A DNA stretch of 64,000 nt from Enhydrobacter sp. (GTDB lineage: Bacteria; Pseudomonadota; Alphaproteobacteria; Reyranellales; Reyranellaceae). Shown here one piece after another: positions 53,376-63,505 of this stretch. The notes below the pieces were generated by a model. The model searched no databases. It was not told where the DNA came from and was given only the letters and a program-made list of their open reading frames with translations. Where the stretch lies: the NCBI RefSeq assembly GCF_030246845.1, contig NZ_CP126889.1, forward strand, positions 2,418,001 through 2,482,000, in the 5' to 3' direction. The translations under genes were made by a program, and so were the position numbers. Each line of letters opens with the position of its first letter. Position 1 is the first letter of the stretch.

Positions 53376-56300
53376 TCAAGGTTCGCCCGCGTAAGGCATT
53401 GATTTGTCGAGGGTTACTGCGTCAATCTCCATAAGCTTGGGACCCGAGGTCCAGAGCAGGAAAGCCCGTATCGGCCGTCCGGGGTAGATCGCCCCCAGCA
53501 GGGCCCGATAGAGCGCGAGCTGGCGACGATAGGCGAGCGGCACCCCAGCGGCATCGGCCGGTGGCGGACGATTGGTCTTGTAGTCGACGATCAGCACCTC
53601 GTGTTCGGAGAGGGCCAGCCGGTCGACCTGGCCGCTGACGGTGAACGGACCGCGCGGCGTTTTCACCATGCCGATCAACGGCACCTCGGCGCGCGAGTCT
53701 TGGGCGAACAGGAGGGCGTGCGCGGGAGCTTCGGTGACGGCGAGTGCCTCGGCCGCCCATTGGGCGACCTCCTCGTCGGTCAGGCCGTGCGCAGGCTGCG
53801 CGAGGAAGCGGCGCGCGGCGGCGGTGCGTTCGGTGGTCGGCATGGTGGGCAAATGGCGCAAAAGCTCGTGCAACAGGCGACCGCGCTTCCAGCGCCCCGA
53901 CTCGCCCGCCGCAACGGGGCTGAAGGCGCGCGAGCGTGCGGCCAGCTCGTCGGGCAGGGGCTGCGAGGGCGCCAGCGGCGTCGGCGGATCGGGTTCGCGC
54001 GGCGCGGCCTGCTCGAGCCAGGTGGGCACGGCAACGATATCGGACAACGGCAGGGCCTGCTGCTCCGGCACGACGATGCGGCCCTCGTTCGTGAGCTCGA
54101 AACCTTCGCCCGACCAGCCCTCGTCACCCAACTGTTCGGTGAAGTCGAACGTCCTGGCGGTCGCGCGGCGGCGCCCGGCGCTTTGGCTCCCGACGCTGGC
54201 GGCGAGGCCCGTGGCGATGCGGTCGTACCAGCAGCCCGCATCCTGCTTGCGCAGGCCGATCCAGCCGCCGACATAGAGCCGGTCCTCGGCCCGGGTCATG
54301 GCGACATAGAGCAGACGGTTCTGCTCCTCGAGGGCCCGCTCGCGCGCCTCCGCGCGCCAGGCGCGGGCCGCCTCGTTGGCATCGTCGGCGCGCGGCAGCC
54401 AGAGCCGCGCCTTGCCATCGGCGGCGGCGAGCAGGCGCTCGTTGTCGCGCGGCACCCGCGTGGTGTCGGGCAGGTAGACGATCGGCGCCTGCAGTCCCTT
54501 GGAAGCGTGCACGGTGAGTATGCGCACTTCCTGCCGCCGGTTGGCGTCGAGGTCGCGCTTGATCTCGCCGCCGCCGGCCTCGAACCAGCGCAGGAAGCCC
54601 TGCAGGGATCCGGCCTCGGAGTGCTGGTACTGCAGCGCGCGCACCAGCAGCTCGTCGATCGGGTCGGAGGCCTCGCGGCCGAGACGCTCCAGCAGCCGCT
54701 TGCGGCCGCCTTCGGGCCCCAGCGCCTGCGCGAAGAAGTCGAAGGGCGTGGCGAAATCGGCGCGCGCAAGCCACGCCGACAGGCGCGCATGCGCTTCGGC
54801 GAAGCCAGGCTGCCGCGACTGCTCGCGCAAGGCGCGCCACAACGTGCCGCTGCGCTTCCAGGCGAGAGAGAACAGCTCGTCCTCGTCGAGCCCGATCAAC
54901 GGCGACTTGAGAAGGCAGGCGAGATTGAGATCGTCCTGCGGCAGCAGCACGAAGCGCGCCATCGCGAGCAGATCCTGGATCGCGAGCTCCTGGCCGAGGT
55001 CGAGGCGGTCGACGCCCGCGACCTCGATCTGCTCGCGCTTGAGCGCGCGGACGAGCGCGTTCACGAAGGCGTTGCGGCGACGGACGAGCACCATGAAGTG
55101 CCCGGCATGCAGGAGCTCTCCCTGGAGTGCCCGCCGTTCCTGTCCGATCAGGCTTTTGGCATGGGCCGCGATCAGATGGGCCAGGCGCTCGTGCGGCGCG
55201 ACCGTCGTCCCCTGCGGCATTTCGATGTCGGTGGGATCGGCCTCGGCCTTTGCCGGCGCGACCAGCGGCCAGAGCTCGACTCGACCAGGATCGTCTGTGC
55301 GGCTCGGCAGATGCAGAACTTCGCCCGGCGCGGCCACGCCCTTCGCCGCATCCGGCTGCTCGAACACCCAGTCGACGGCATCGAGAACGGCCGGCGTCGA
55401 GCGGAACGAGACATTGAGATCGACCGACTCGAAGCTCTTTTGGGCCTGCTGGCTCTTCTCCGCGAACCACAACCGCATTTCGGCGAGCTTGCGCGGATCG
55501 GCACGCTGGAAGCCGAAGATCGACTGCTTGGTGTCGCCGACGGCGAAGATCGTGCGTTCGCGATCGCCGGAGCCGCCTTCGCCGGCGAAGAACTCCTCGG
55601 TCAGGTGACGGATGACCTCCCACTGGTCGGGATTGGTGTCCTGCGCCTCGTCGACCAGCACGTGATCGATGCCGCCATCGAGCTTGTAGAGCACCCAGGC
55701 TGCGCTCTCGGCGCTTTCCAGCAGCCGTCGCGTGGAGACGATCAGGTCGTCGTAATCGAGCAACGCGCGCCGTCGCTTGGCCGCGCCGTATCGCTGCGTG
55801 ATATCGAGGCCCAGTCGCAACAGCGCGCAGGTGAGCTCCGCCAGTGCCCGTCCGCGGGCATGGTCGATCTCGGCGCCCAGCCGTTCGGCTTCGGTGCGCA
55901 GCACGAGGTCGATGTCCGTCATCATCGCGACGGCAGCCCTGGATGCGAGCGTCCTTCGCACCTCACCTTTCTCGGTAAAGAACGCTGCCCGATAGGCATC
56001 CAGGCACGAGGCGCGATCCGCTCCGGCATCGAGCCAGGCTGCAATCGCGGCGGCGCGCGCGGAATCCGTCTTGCCGCCTCTCGCCAGAGCCCTGATTGCG
56101 GCGCGCAATGCCGCCTCGTCCGGCTTGGTGTCCCGATCCTTCTCGCAGCCGAGCCGTCGCATGAGCTGCCGATGGACGCGCGCGAGACCCTGGGCATTGG
56201 TGATGCGCGCCAGCAGCCATGTCCGCTCGGCCAGGAGCTTCGTCATCAGCTCGGCATATTCGGCAATCGAGACGCGGCCGGCGACGACGGCGAGCGCCTC

Positions 56301-56843
56301 GCGCAAGTCCGCCGACGCATCGTCGCGCGCCAGCGTCTCGATCTGCGCATCCTGCGCCTGCCGCAGGAGCGTCGCCGCCTCGGCTTCGTCCATCACCTCG
56401 AAGCCGGGCGCCACGCCCGCCTCGAGCGGGAATCGTTTCAGGAGCGCCTGGCAGAATGCGTGGATGGTGAGGATGTTGATGCCACCCGGTGCATCGAGCA
56501 CGCGCGCGAAGAGACGGCGCGCGACGACACGCTGTTCCGGCTCGGGCGTGCGGTCGATCAGCTTCTCGATCTGCTGGTCGAGCGCCGCCGATGTCGCCAT
56601 GGCCCAGCCGCCGAGCTGGCTTGCCAGGCGATTGCGCATTTCCGCCGCAGCGGCCTTGGTAAAGGTCAGACAGAGGATGCGCTCGGGCCGCACACCCGCG
56701 AGGAGAAGGCGCATCACGCGTTCGGTCAGCACCTTGGTCTTGCCGGTGCCGGCATTGGCTTCCACCCAGGTCGAGCGATCGGGCGCCGTCGCTGCACGCT
56801 GGGCCGCGGTCGCAAGCTCGAGGGCGTGGAGTGCGTCGTTCAT
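53376..56843 (-). CDS. addA: Double-strand break repair helicase-nuclease subunit AddA
   Basis: This 1155-residue UvrD-like helicase has Walker A EANAGTGKT (28-36), LCLTFTKAAAAEMRNRL and the Walker B-type DHVLVDEAQDTNPDQWEVI. Helicase motifs such as AVGDTKQSIFGFQRAD, LTVHASKGLQAPIVYL and YVAMTRAEDRLYVGGW follow. The C-terminal nuclease motif is LIVDYKTNRP. With AddB it resects double-strand ends for RecA, in the Chi-regulated AddAB system of alphaproteobacteria. It overlaps addB by four bases. Confidence 0.95.
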   Translation of the reverse strand: MNDALHALELATAAQRAATAPDRSTWVEANAGTGKTKVLTERVMRLLLAGVRPERILCLTFTKAAAAEMRNRLASQLGGWAMATSAALDQQIEKLIDRTPEPEQRVVARRLFARVLDAPGGINILTIHAFCQALLKRFPLEAGVAPGFEVMDEAEAATLLRQAQDAQIETLARDDASADLREALAVVAGRVSIAEYAELMTKLLAERTWLLARITNAQGLARVHRQLMRRLGCEKDRDTKPDEAALRAAIRALARGGKTDSARAAAIAAWLDAGADRASCLDAYRAAFFTEKGEVRRTLASRAAVAMMTDIDLVLRTEAERLGAEIDHARGRALAELTCALLRLGLDITQRYGAAKRRRALLDYDDLIVSTRRLLESAESAAWVLYKLDGGIDHVLVDEAQDTNPDQWEVIRHLTEEFFAGEGGSGDRERTIFAVGDTKQSIFGFQRADPRKLAEMRLWFAEKSQQAQKSFESVDLNVSFRSTPAVLDAVDWVFEQPDAAKGVAAPGEVLHLPSRTDDPGRVELWPLVAPAKAEADPTDIEMPQGTTVAPHERLAHLIAAHAKSLIGQERRALQGELLHAGHFMVLVRRRNAFVNALVRALKREQIEVAGVDRLDLGQELAIQDLLAMARFVLLPQDDLNLACLLKSPLIGLDEDELFSLAWKRSGTLWRALREQSRQPGFAEAHARLSAWLARADFATPFDFFAQALGPEGGRKRLLERLGREASDPIDELLVRALQYQHSEAGSLQGFLRWFEAGGGEIKRDLDANRRQEVRILTVHASKGLQAPIVYLPDTTRVPRDNERLLAAADGKARLWLPRADDANEAARAWRAEARERALEEQNRLLYVAMTRAEDRLYVGGWIGLRKQDAGCWYDRIATGLAASVGSQSAGRRRATARTFDFTEQLGDEGWSGEGFELTNEGRIVVPEQQALPLSDIVAVPTWLEQAAPREPDPPTPLAPSQPLPDELAARSRAFSPVAAGESGRWKRGRLLHELLRHLPTMPTTERTAAARRFLAQPAHGLTDEEVAQWAAEALAVTEAPAHALLFAQDSRAEVPLIGMVKTPRGPFTVSGQVDRLALSEHEVLIVDYKTNRPPPADAAGVPLAYRRQLALYRALLGAIYPGRPIRAFLLWTSGPKLMEIDAVTLDKSMPYAGEP

Positions 56844-59788
56844 TCCTCGCCTCCGCCCACCGTCGACCATTCGGCCACGCGCTCGAGATGGCGGTAGTCG
56901 TTGAAGTACGGGCCGAACTCCGGCCAGGGCAGGGCGGTGTAGGCTGTCGTCGGGTTGGCAAAATGCGCCGCCATGCGATCGACCAGCGACAGCATGGCCG
57001 GCACCAGCTTGGCGCTGTCCTGGACCTCCGTCATCGCGCCGCCGTCGCCCAGGCCGTTGGCCTGCCAGTAGGAGAGATGGACCGCCCGCGCCTTGCCGTC
57101 GATGTCGGCAAAGCCGCCATGCTCCGCCATCGCCGCCTCGAGCAGGAGCTGCGGCGCGAACAGGGCGTCGAGTTCCTTGCGCGAGGGCACGCGGCCGGTC
57201 TTGTAGTCGATGATCTCCCAGCCGCCCGGCTCGATCTCGTCGATGCGATCGGCGCGCGCTTCGATGACGAGTGGCCGCGTCGCCGTACCGATCGTCATCT
57301 CGCCCTTGGTCTCGCTTCCCAGCAGACGCGTGCCTGAGGCGCGCCGGGCGTTCTCGGCGGCGATGAACCAGCGCGCGAGCCGCTGGAAACGCGGCCACCA
57401 GAACGCCCGCTCGGCCGGGACGGCCATCAGATCCCGCAGATGCCGCGCGCCCAGCGCCTCGAAGCGCGCGAGCGCATCCGGCGGCAGCAGACCCGAGGGA
57501 TGCGCCTTCAGGAACTCGTCCAGCGCCCTGTGCAAGGCCGAGCCGCGATCGGCCGCACCCAGCTCCGCCTCCAGGGGATCGAGCGCTTCGAGACCGAGGA
57601 TACGCCGCGCGTAGAGGCCGTAGGGATCGCGCCGCCATTGCTCGATGGCCGACACCGAAAGCCGTGTCGGCCGCGCCTCGACGGGCGGGCGCGGCTCGGG
57701 CCGGCGCCGGGGGCGATAGTGCTTCGGGTCGTCGATCGCCTGGGCCCAGGCGAGCAGGGCGCGCCGGCCGCGCTCGATATATTCGGGCGGCGGCGCGCTA
57801 CTCTCGGGATCGTGGCCGAAAAGCGCATCGAGCCGGGCGAGCCAGCGCGACGGCACGGTGGGCGCCCCGCCTTCGCGCTGCGCGCGCGTCAGCAGCACGC
57901 GCTCGGCAGCCAACGCCGAGGCGAAGTCGTGCGCCGACAGGCCGACACGCCGTTCAGGGGCTGGAAGGCCGAGTGCGGCCCGCATCGGTCGGTTGACCCA
58001 AGGTCCCGTCTCGACCGCGGGCGGCCAGGAGCCTTCGTTCAAGCCGCCCAGGATCAGCAGATCGGCGCGCTGCAGGCGCGCCTCCAGCGGCCCCCAGATG
58101 GCGAGCCGGGGATGCCAGCCGAAGCGCGGACGCAGCGTCTCCGGCGCCAGCATGGCGGCGAGCAGCGCCGGCCACTCGCCGCCTTGGATGGGACGGCGGC
58201 CCTGCCATGCGGTGCGCAGCCGCGCCAGCGCGTCCGCCAGCGCTTCCCCGGCCTCGCCGGACCACAAGACCTCGGGCACCGCCGCCTTCTCGGCGGCGGC
58301 GATGGTGGCGTCGAGCAGGGTCAGCGGATCGACCTCCGCGCTCATGGCGGCGGCGAGCGCCGAGGTAGCCTCGTCGATGCGGCTGATCAGGTCGAGCACC
58401 CGTCGACTGTCCTGCTCCTTGCCGACCAGCGCCTGCTCGCTGCAGGCCCGCAAAGCGGAAAGGCCCGGCGCCGGCTTCGGGCCGCGCAGGCATTTGCGGT
58501 CCAATAGCCGGGCCGCATCGAGCACGTCGGCTCGCGCGAGTCCCAATGTGCACAGCGGATGCTTGAGAAGCGCGAGCAGATCGACCGGGGCGAAAGCGCT
58601 GTCGATCGCTGCGACCAGCGCGCGGATCAGCATGGCCGGTGGAGAATGGGCAAGCGGATGGCCGGCGGAATCGTCGATGTCGATGTTCCACCGTTTGAGC
58701 TCGGCGGCGACGCGGCGCGCGAGGTCGCGGTCGGGCGTCACCAGCGCCGCGGTACGCGCCGGTGTCTCGAGCGTCTCGCGCAGCGCCAGCGCGATCACCA
58801 GGGCTTCCTGGTGCGGCGTTGCGCAGTCGATCCGCGTCACGTGGTCGAGCGCGGCGTCGGGCGGGCGCGACCAGTGCTCGCAGGTCTCGGCCGGCCGCAT
58901 CAGCTCGGCAATCAGGTGACGCCGCGCCGCATCGCCTGCCTGTCCCGGCCAGTCGGCAACGGCCTTGCGCTCCACGTTGAAGGCGGCAAGCAGTTCCTTG
59001 AGCCCGAATTGCGGATGCGACGGGTCGAGCTTCGTCCAGCTTTCGTCATCCATCTCGCGATCGAGCCCGGGCATCACCACGGCGCCCTGCGGCAGCTCGG
59101 CGATAACGGCCAGAAGCGCACGCGTCGCCGGCTGCGAGCCGGTCGATCCGGCGGCGATGACCGGCGTTGCGGGCGGCTTCGCCCGCCACTGTGCTGCTTG
59201 GGCGCGAAGGGAAGCCGTGCGGCGGGCGATGGGGTCGAGCTGATTGCGTTCCGCCAGTACCTGCGGCCACGCCTTGCCGACGATGGCGAGGAACTCCAAC
59301 GTGCGTCGCCAGTGGCTGGCGAAGTTGCCCTCTACCAGCGCCTCCAGCTTGGCAAACGGCACGTCGTCGATGGCGAGCTCGTCGATCAGGCCGGCGAGCT
59401 CGCGCGCAAGCGACAACGCCTGGGCCGCCGACTGCGCGATCGGCTGGCCCTGGTCGTCCTTGAAGGCGCGCACCAGCTCGGCGAGCAGTGCCTCGCGCTC
59501 TGCCGCGTCGATGGCCGGCGGCAAGGCAAGGGCGGCTGCATCATCGGTCAATTCGCTCCAGTCGCCTTCGTCGATGTCTCCGAGAGGAGTGAAGCGCGGC
59601 AATATCGTGGGCTTGCCGTCGGAAGCGCGCAGGAAGGCATCGCTGACGGCCTGCACGGAGCGGCGCGTGGGCAGCAGGATCAGGACATCGGCCAGGGCCA
59701 GCGGGTCGCGGCCATGCTCGGCGAGCACGCCGCGTGCGAGCTCGTCGGCGAAACGGCGGTCCATGCCGATGGTGAAGACGCCTCTCAT
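56840..59788 (-). CDS. addB: Double-strand break repair subunit AddB (exonuclease/inactive helicase)
   Basis: This 982-residue AddB begins MRGVFTIGMDRRFADELARG, with VLILLPTRRSVQAVSDAFLR as its first motif. The helicase-like core is divergent with no clean Walker A, as is normal for alphaproteobacterial AddB. A C-terminal RecB-type nuclease carries EIIDYKTGRVPS. ATG at 59788 overlaps the murU stop (ATGA). It works as a heterodimer with AddA, which is coupled downstream. Confidence 0.94.
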   Translation of the reverse strand: MRGVFTIGMDRRFADELARGVLAEHGRDPLALADVLILLPTRRSVQAVSDAFLRASDGKPTILPRFTPLGDIDEGDWSELTDDAAALALPPAIDAAEREALLAELVRAFKDDQGQPIAQSAAQALSLARELAGLIDELAIDDVPFAKLEALVEGNFASHWRRTLEFLAIVGKAWPQVLAERNQLDPIARRTASLRAQAAQWRAKPPATPVIAAGSTGSQPATRALLAVIAELPQGAVVMPGLDREMDDESWTKLDPSHPQFGLKELLAAFNVERKAVADWPGQAGDAARRHLIAELMRPAETCEHWSRPPDAALDHVTRIDCATPHQEALVIALALRETLETPARTAALVTPDRDLARRVAAELKRWNIDIDDSAGHPLAHSPPAMLIRALVAAIDSAFAPVDLLALLKHPLCTLGLARADVLDAARLLDRKCLRGPKPAPGLSALRACSEQALVGKEQDSRRVLDLISRIDEATSALAAAMSAEVDPLTLLDATIAAAEKAAVPEVLWSGEAGEALADALARLRTAWQGRRPIQGGEWPALLAAMLAPETLRPRFGWHPRLAIWGPLEARLQRADLLILGGLNEGSWPPAVETGPWVNRPMRAALGLPAPERRVGLSAHDFASALAAERVLLTRAQREGGAPTVPSRWLARLDALFGHDPESSAPPPEYIERGRRALLAWAQAIDDPKHYRPRRRPEPRPPVEARPTRLSVSAIEQWRRDPYGLYARRILGLEALDPLEAELGAADRGSALHRALDEFLKAHPSGLLPPDALARFEALGARHLRDLMAVPAERAFWWPRFQRLARWFIAAENARRASGTRLLGSETKGEMTIGTATRPLVIEARADRIDEIEPGGWEIIDYKTGRVPSRKELDALFAPQLLLEAAMAEHGGFADIDGKARAVHLSYWQANGLGDGGAMTEVQDSAKLVPAMLSLVDRMAAHFANPTTAYTALPWPEFGPYFNDYRHLERVAEWSTVGGGEE

Positions 59789-60477
59789 CGCAGGGCCCTT
59801 TCCGCCTCGGCGAGCGCCTGCGGCGTTCCGACGTGGAACCATCGGCCGTCATGGACCAGTCCGTGGAGACGGCCGGCCGCCTCGGCACGTGTCCACAGCT
59901 TCAGCAGGGAGAATGGCCCGTCGGGCGAATCGCGAAAAAGATCCGCGCCGCAAATCGAGACACTGGCGAAGAGATACGGCGCGCGCTCCGTCGCGCCGCG
60001 ATAGCGGGCGCGGCCATCCGTTTTGAGGAAATAGTCGCCTCGCTCCTTCGCTTCGCGCCCGATGGCGATCTCGAGTGGATGCAGGAGAAGCAGCGCGTCC
60101 ATGCGCCGAGGATTCCACGCGTCCGCCATGCGGTCCAACATCGGCGTGGCCCCATCGCTCCACAGGCCGTCGCCGTTGAGGATGAAGAACGGCCCGCCGC
60201 CCAGCAGCGGCAGGGCGTTCTTCACGCTGCCGCCGGTTTCGAGCAGGCGCTCCTCGTGCACGATGGCGGCACGGCCCGCGAGATGCGCCGCGATCTGCTC
60301 GCCGAGATGATGGACGTTGACGACGATCTTGCGGACGCCATGTGCCGTCAGCCGGTCCATCGTGCGATCCAGCAGCGACCGGCCGGCCACAGTAAGAAGC
60401 GGCTTGGGAACCCTGTCGGTCAGCGGCCGCATGCGCTCGCCGCGGCCGGCTGCGAGGATCATGGCGGTCTCGATCAT
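59785..60477 (-). CDS. murU: MurU-like N-acetylmuramate-alpha-1-phosphate uridylyltransferase
   Basis: This 230-residue nucleotidyltransferase has the sugar-nucleotidyltransferase signature LAAGRGERMRPLTDRVPKPLL, FFILNGDGLW (catalytic Asp) and LLETGGSVKNALPLLG. It follows an AmgK-type kinase, so the pair matches the direct MurNAc-to-UDP-MurNAc salvage pathway known in Pseudomonas and Caulobacter. Product specificity is inferred from this context. The start overlaps the amgK stop by four bases. Confidence 0.87.
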   Translation of the reverse strand: MIETAMILAAGRGERMRPLTDRVPKPLLTVAGRSLLDRTMDRLTAHGVRKIVVNVHHLGEQIAAHLAGRAAIVHEERLLETGGSVKNALPLLGGGPFFILNGDGLWSDGATPMLDRMADAWNPRRMDALLLLHPLEIAIGREAKERGDYFLKTDGRARYRGATERAPYLFASVSICGADLFRDSPDGPFSLLKLWTRAEAAGRLHGLVHDGRWFHVGTPQALAEAERALR

Positions 60478-61469
60478 GCGGCGCCGATCCCGCGGATCGG
60501 CGGGGGCAGCAGCCGGTCCACCCAATGGCGCAAGGGCTCCAGCGCCTCGTGCCGAAGAGCGCGCTCGAACAGGCGCCAGACACGCGGCAGATGGGGCAGG
60601 TAGGTCGGTTTGCCGTCGCGCTTCCACAGACGAACGAAGAGGCCTATCACGCGGGCATGGCGCTGGGCGGCCATGAGCGCAAAGCCGGTCTGGAAGTCCG
60701 TGGCATCGAGTCCGGCAGCGCCGACATAGCGCGCGAAGCAGGCGTCATGGACGGCGGGCGAGACGTCGCGGCGCGCATCCTCGATCAGCGAGACGAGATC
60801 GTAGGAAGGGTGGCCGCGCTGCGCATCCTGGAAGTCGAGCAGGCCGCAGGCACGCACCCCAGGCCGTCCCGGCAGCCAGACGAGATTGTCCTTGTGATAG
60901 TCGCGCAGGAGAAGCGCGTCGGCCGTCGCTGGCAGATAGCCCAGGCAGCGCTGCCACGCCGCGCGATAGGCCTCGGTCTCCTCGGCCGACGCCTCATGCC
61001 CGGTCGCCGCGGGCAGATACCATTCGGGCAGCAGCATGGCCGCCTCGATCAGGGCCTCTCCCGCATAGGCGCCGAGGTCCGGCAGCAGGCCTCGATCCGG
61101 GGCCGCGTGCAGTGTCGCCAGGACGTCGGTGGCGACGCTGTACAGCTCGGCCTCGTCGCCACCCCGCTCCAGCACGCAGGCAAACGTGTCGTCACCGAGA
61201 TCCTCCAGCAGCAGGAAACCATGCGCCGGATCCTCGGCGAGGATTTCCGGTGGGCTCAAGCCGAGGGCGAGGAGATGGCGGCCGATGCGCACGAAGGGCC
61301 GTACGTCCTCGTTGGGCGGCGGCGCATCCATCACCACTGCCGTTCCTCTGCAGCCGTGCAGCCGGAAGTAGCGGCGGAACGAGGCGTCGCCCGCCAGCGG
61401 CGTCTCCCGGGCATTGCCCCAGCCCGAGCGCCGGATGAAGTCCGCGCGCAGCCTCGTCCGATCAGACAT
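60474..61469 (-). CDS. amgK: AmgK-like anomeric N-acetylmuramate/N-acetylglucosamine kinase (aminoglycoside phosphotransferase family)
   Basis: This 331-residue kinase of the APH fold has LLLRDYHKDNLVWLPG (catalytic Asp and Asn) and GLLDFQDAQRGHPSYDLVSL (DFG-like metal Asp). Its N-terminal lobe includes DASFRRYFRLHG. AmgK phosphorylates MurNAc or GlcNAc at C1. The coupling to murU, plus the tsaE upstream, is the usual alphaproteobacterial arrangement. Its start lies within the end of tsaE by eight bases. Confidence 0.87.
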   Translation of the reverse strand: MSDRTRLRADFIRRSGWGNARETPLAGDASFRRYFRLHGCRGTAVVMDAPPPNEDVRPFVRIGRHLLALGLSPPEILAEDPAHGFLLLEDLGDDTFACVLERGGDEAELYSVATDVLATLHAAPDRGLLPDLGAYAGEALIEAAMLLPEWYLPAATGHEASAEETEAYRAAWQRCLGYLPATADALLLRDYHKDNLVWLPGRPGVRACGLLDFQDAQRGHPSYDLVSLIEDARRDVSPAVHDACFARYVGAAGLDATDFQTGFALMAAQRHARVIGLFVRLWKRDGKPTYLPHLPRVWRLFERALRHEALEPLRHWVDRLLPPPIRGIGAA

Positions 61470-61905
61470 TGACCAACCGATCCTCCCCCTCCAGCACGAT
61501 ACGCCGACCGTCGCCTTCGATGGAAAGCGTCGCCTTCAGCCGTTCTCTGGGCAACAGGGCGCCCAGCCGCTCCGGCCACTCCACCAGCACGACGCCGTCC
61601 GCGCGCGCTTCCTCCCAGCCGAGCTCCAACACCTGCCGAGGGTCGTCCAGCCGATAGAGATCGAAATGCCAGAAGGCACCCCGGGGGGTGTCATAGACCT
61701 CCACCAGGGTGAAGGTCGGGCTGGGCACGACCAGCGCCCTGTCGCCCGCTGCGGCGCGCAGGATGGCGCGCGCAAGGGTCGTCTTGCCGGCCCCGAGGCC
61801 GCCTTCGAGCGCCACCACATCGCGCGGCCGCAGCCGGCCCGCGAGCGCCGCGCCCAGCCGTTCGGTCGCGGCTTCGTCGGGCAGGGACAAAGAAAAAGTC
61901 GGCAT
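61462..61905 (-). CDS. tsaE: tRNA threonylcarbamoyladenosine biosynthesis ATPase TsaE
   Basis: TsaE is the ATPase partner of TsaBD in making t6A37 on tRNAs. The 147-residue protein has Walker A EGGLGAGKTT (34-43), then SPTFTLVEVYDTPRG and HFDLYRLDDP. It lies 52 bases after ahcY and begins the unit tsaE-amgK-murU-addB-addA. Confidence 0.96.
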   Translation of the reverse strand: MPTFSLSLPDEAATERLGAALAGRLRPRDVVALEGGLGAGKTTLARAILRAAAGDRALVVPSPTFTLVEVYDTPRGAFWHFDLYRLDDPRQVLELGWEEARADGVVLVEWPERLGALLPRERLKATLSIEGDGRRIVLEGEDRLVNV

Positions 61906-61957
61906 CTCTCGACGCCGACTTCTAGCATGCGATGCCCTGTGGGCGGTTATCCCGGAC

Positions 61958-63364
61958 TTAGTAGCGATAGAGGTCGCTCTTGAACGGGCCGGCCTCCGGG
62001 ACGCCGATATACTTGGCCTGGTCGGGCCGCAGCCTGGTCAGCCGGGCGCCGACCTTGTCGAGATGCAGCGCTGCGACCTTCTCGTCGAGCGCCTTGGGCA
62101 GCGTGTAGACCTTCTTCTGGTACTTGCCGGGATTGGTGAAGATCTCGACCTGGGCCAGCGTCTGGTTGGAGAAGGAGGCCGACATCACGAAGCTCGGATG
62201 GCCCGTGGCATTGCCCAGATTCACCAGCCTGCCCTCGGACAGGACGATGATGCGCTTGCCGTCGGGGAACTCGACCTCGTCGACCTGCGGCTTCACGTGG
62301 TGCCACTTGAAGTTGCGCAGGCCCGCGATCTGGATCTCGCTGTCGAAGTGGCCGATGTTGCAGACGATGGCACGGTGCTTCATCGCCTTCATATGGTCGA
62401 GCGTGATCACGTCGACATTGCCGGTGGCGGTGACGAAGATGTCGGCCTTGGGCGCGGCATCTTCCATCGTCACGACCTCGTAGCCCTCCATCGCCGCCTG
62501 CAAGGCGCAGATCGGATCGATCTCGGAGACCATGACACGGCAACCGGCCTGGCGCAGCGAGGCCGCCGAACCCTTGCCCACGTCGCCGAAGCCCGCGACC
62601 ATCGCGACCTTGCCGGCCATCATCACGTCGGTGCCGCGGCGAATGCCGTCGACCAGCGATTCGCGGCAGCCGTAGAGATTGTCGAACTTCGACTTGGTCA
62701 CCGAGTCGTTGACATTGATGGCGGGCCACAGCAGCCGGCCTTCCCTTTCCATCTGGTAGAGGCGGTGCACGCCCGTCGTCGTCTCCTCGGTGACGCCACG
62801 GATCGCAGCGCCGAGCTTGGCGTACCAGCCGGGCTTCGCCTTGTTGGTCCTGGCGATCGCCTTGAAGAGGACTTCCTCCTCTTCGTTGGCAGGCTTGGCG
62901 ATCAGCGACGGATCCTGCTCGGCGCGGATGCCGAGATGAACGAGGAGCGTGGCGTCGCCGCCGTCGTCCAGGATCATGTTGGGCTCGCCGCCGTCGCCCC
63001 ACTCGAAGATCTTGTGGGTGTAGTTCCAATAGTCCTCGAGGCTCTCGCCCTTGATCGCGAACACCGGCGTGCCCGACTTGGCGATCGCGGCCGCCGCGTG
63101 GTCCTGCGTCGAGTAGATGTTGCACGAGGCCCAGCGCACGTCGGCGCCCAGCGCCTTCAGCGTCTCGATCAGCACCGCCGTCTGGATGGTCATATGCAGA
63201 GAGCCGGCGATGCGCGCCCCTTTCAACGGCTTCTTGGCGCCGTATTCCTTGCGGATGGCCATGAGACCCGGCATCTCGGTCTCGGCCATGTCGATTTCCT
63301 TGCGGCCCCAGTCGGCGAGCCCGACATCCTTGACGACGTAGTCCTGTGCTTTGCTTGCGGCCAT
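61958..63364 (-). CDS. ahcY: Adenosylhomocysteinase
   Basis: AhcY splits S-adenosylhomocysteine into adenosine and homocysteine, keeping methylation reactions going. The 468-residue protein includes [34 protein letters not shown], the NAD+-binding [20 protein letters not shown] and a C-terminal [10 protein letters not shown] end with the catalytic Lys/Tyr tail of the family. The 40-residue insert typical of many bacterial forms is present around [17 protein letters not shown]. The leader holds a candidate hairpin and operator. Confidence 0.97.
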   Translation of the reverse strand: MAASKAQDYVVKDVGLADWGRKEIDMAETEMPGLMAIRKEYGAKKPLKGARIAGSLHMTIQTAVLIETLKALGADVRWASCNIYSTQDHAAAAIAKSGTPVFAIKGESLEDYWNYTHKIFEWGDGGEPNMILDDGGDATLLVHLGIRAEQDPSLIAKPANEEEEVLFKAIARTNKAKPGWYAKLGAAIRGVTEETTTGVHRLYQMEREGRLLWPAINVNDSVTKSKFDNLYGCRESLVDGIRRGTDVMMAGKVAMVAGFGDVGKGSAASLRQAGCRVMVSEIDPICALQAAMEGYEVVTMEDAAPKADIFVTATGNVDVITLDHMKAMKHRAIVCNIGHFDSEIQIAGLRNFKWHHVKPQVDEVEFPDGKRIIVLSEGRLVNLGNATGHPSFVMSASFSNQTLAQVEIFTNPGKYQKKVYTLPKALDEKVAALHLDKVGARLTRLRPDQAKYIGVPEAGPFKSDLYRY

Positions 63365-63505
63365 GCGGCGCTCCGACGGTTGGGCGATGGAAGAGGCCGT
63401 CTCTTATCAGCGCCCCGCCGCGCTCTCAACGCGCGGCATCAACATATAAGCAAGAATTTATGCCGATATGTGCCGGGCTTTATGCTCATCGGCGCTCGTT
63501 CGAGC
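63365..63505 (-). promoter_or_regulatory. ahcY 5' leader: candidate structured RNA and AT-rich operator
   Basis: On the minus strand GGCGCT pairs with AGCGCC two bases before the ATG, enclosing GACGG/CCGTC, so a long hairpin can form across 63366-63413 or nearby. Upstream, at about 63441-63460, an AT-rich interrupted palindrome (CATATAAG...ATTTATG) stands out from the GC-rich surroundings and may be a promoter or regulator site. The hairpin resembles no riboswitch that I can name; SAH riboswitch cores were looked for and not found. Confidence 0.35.
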
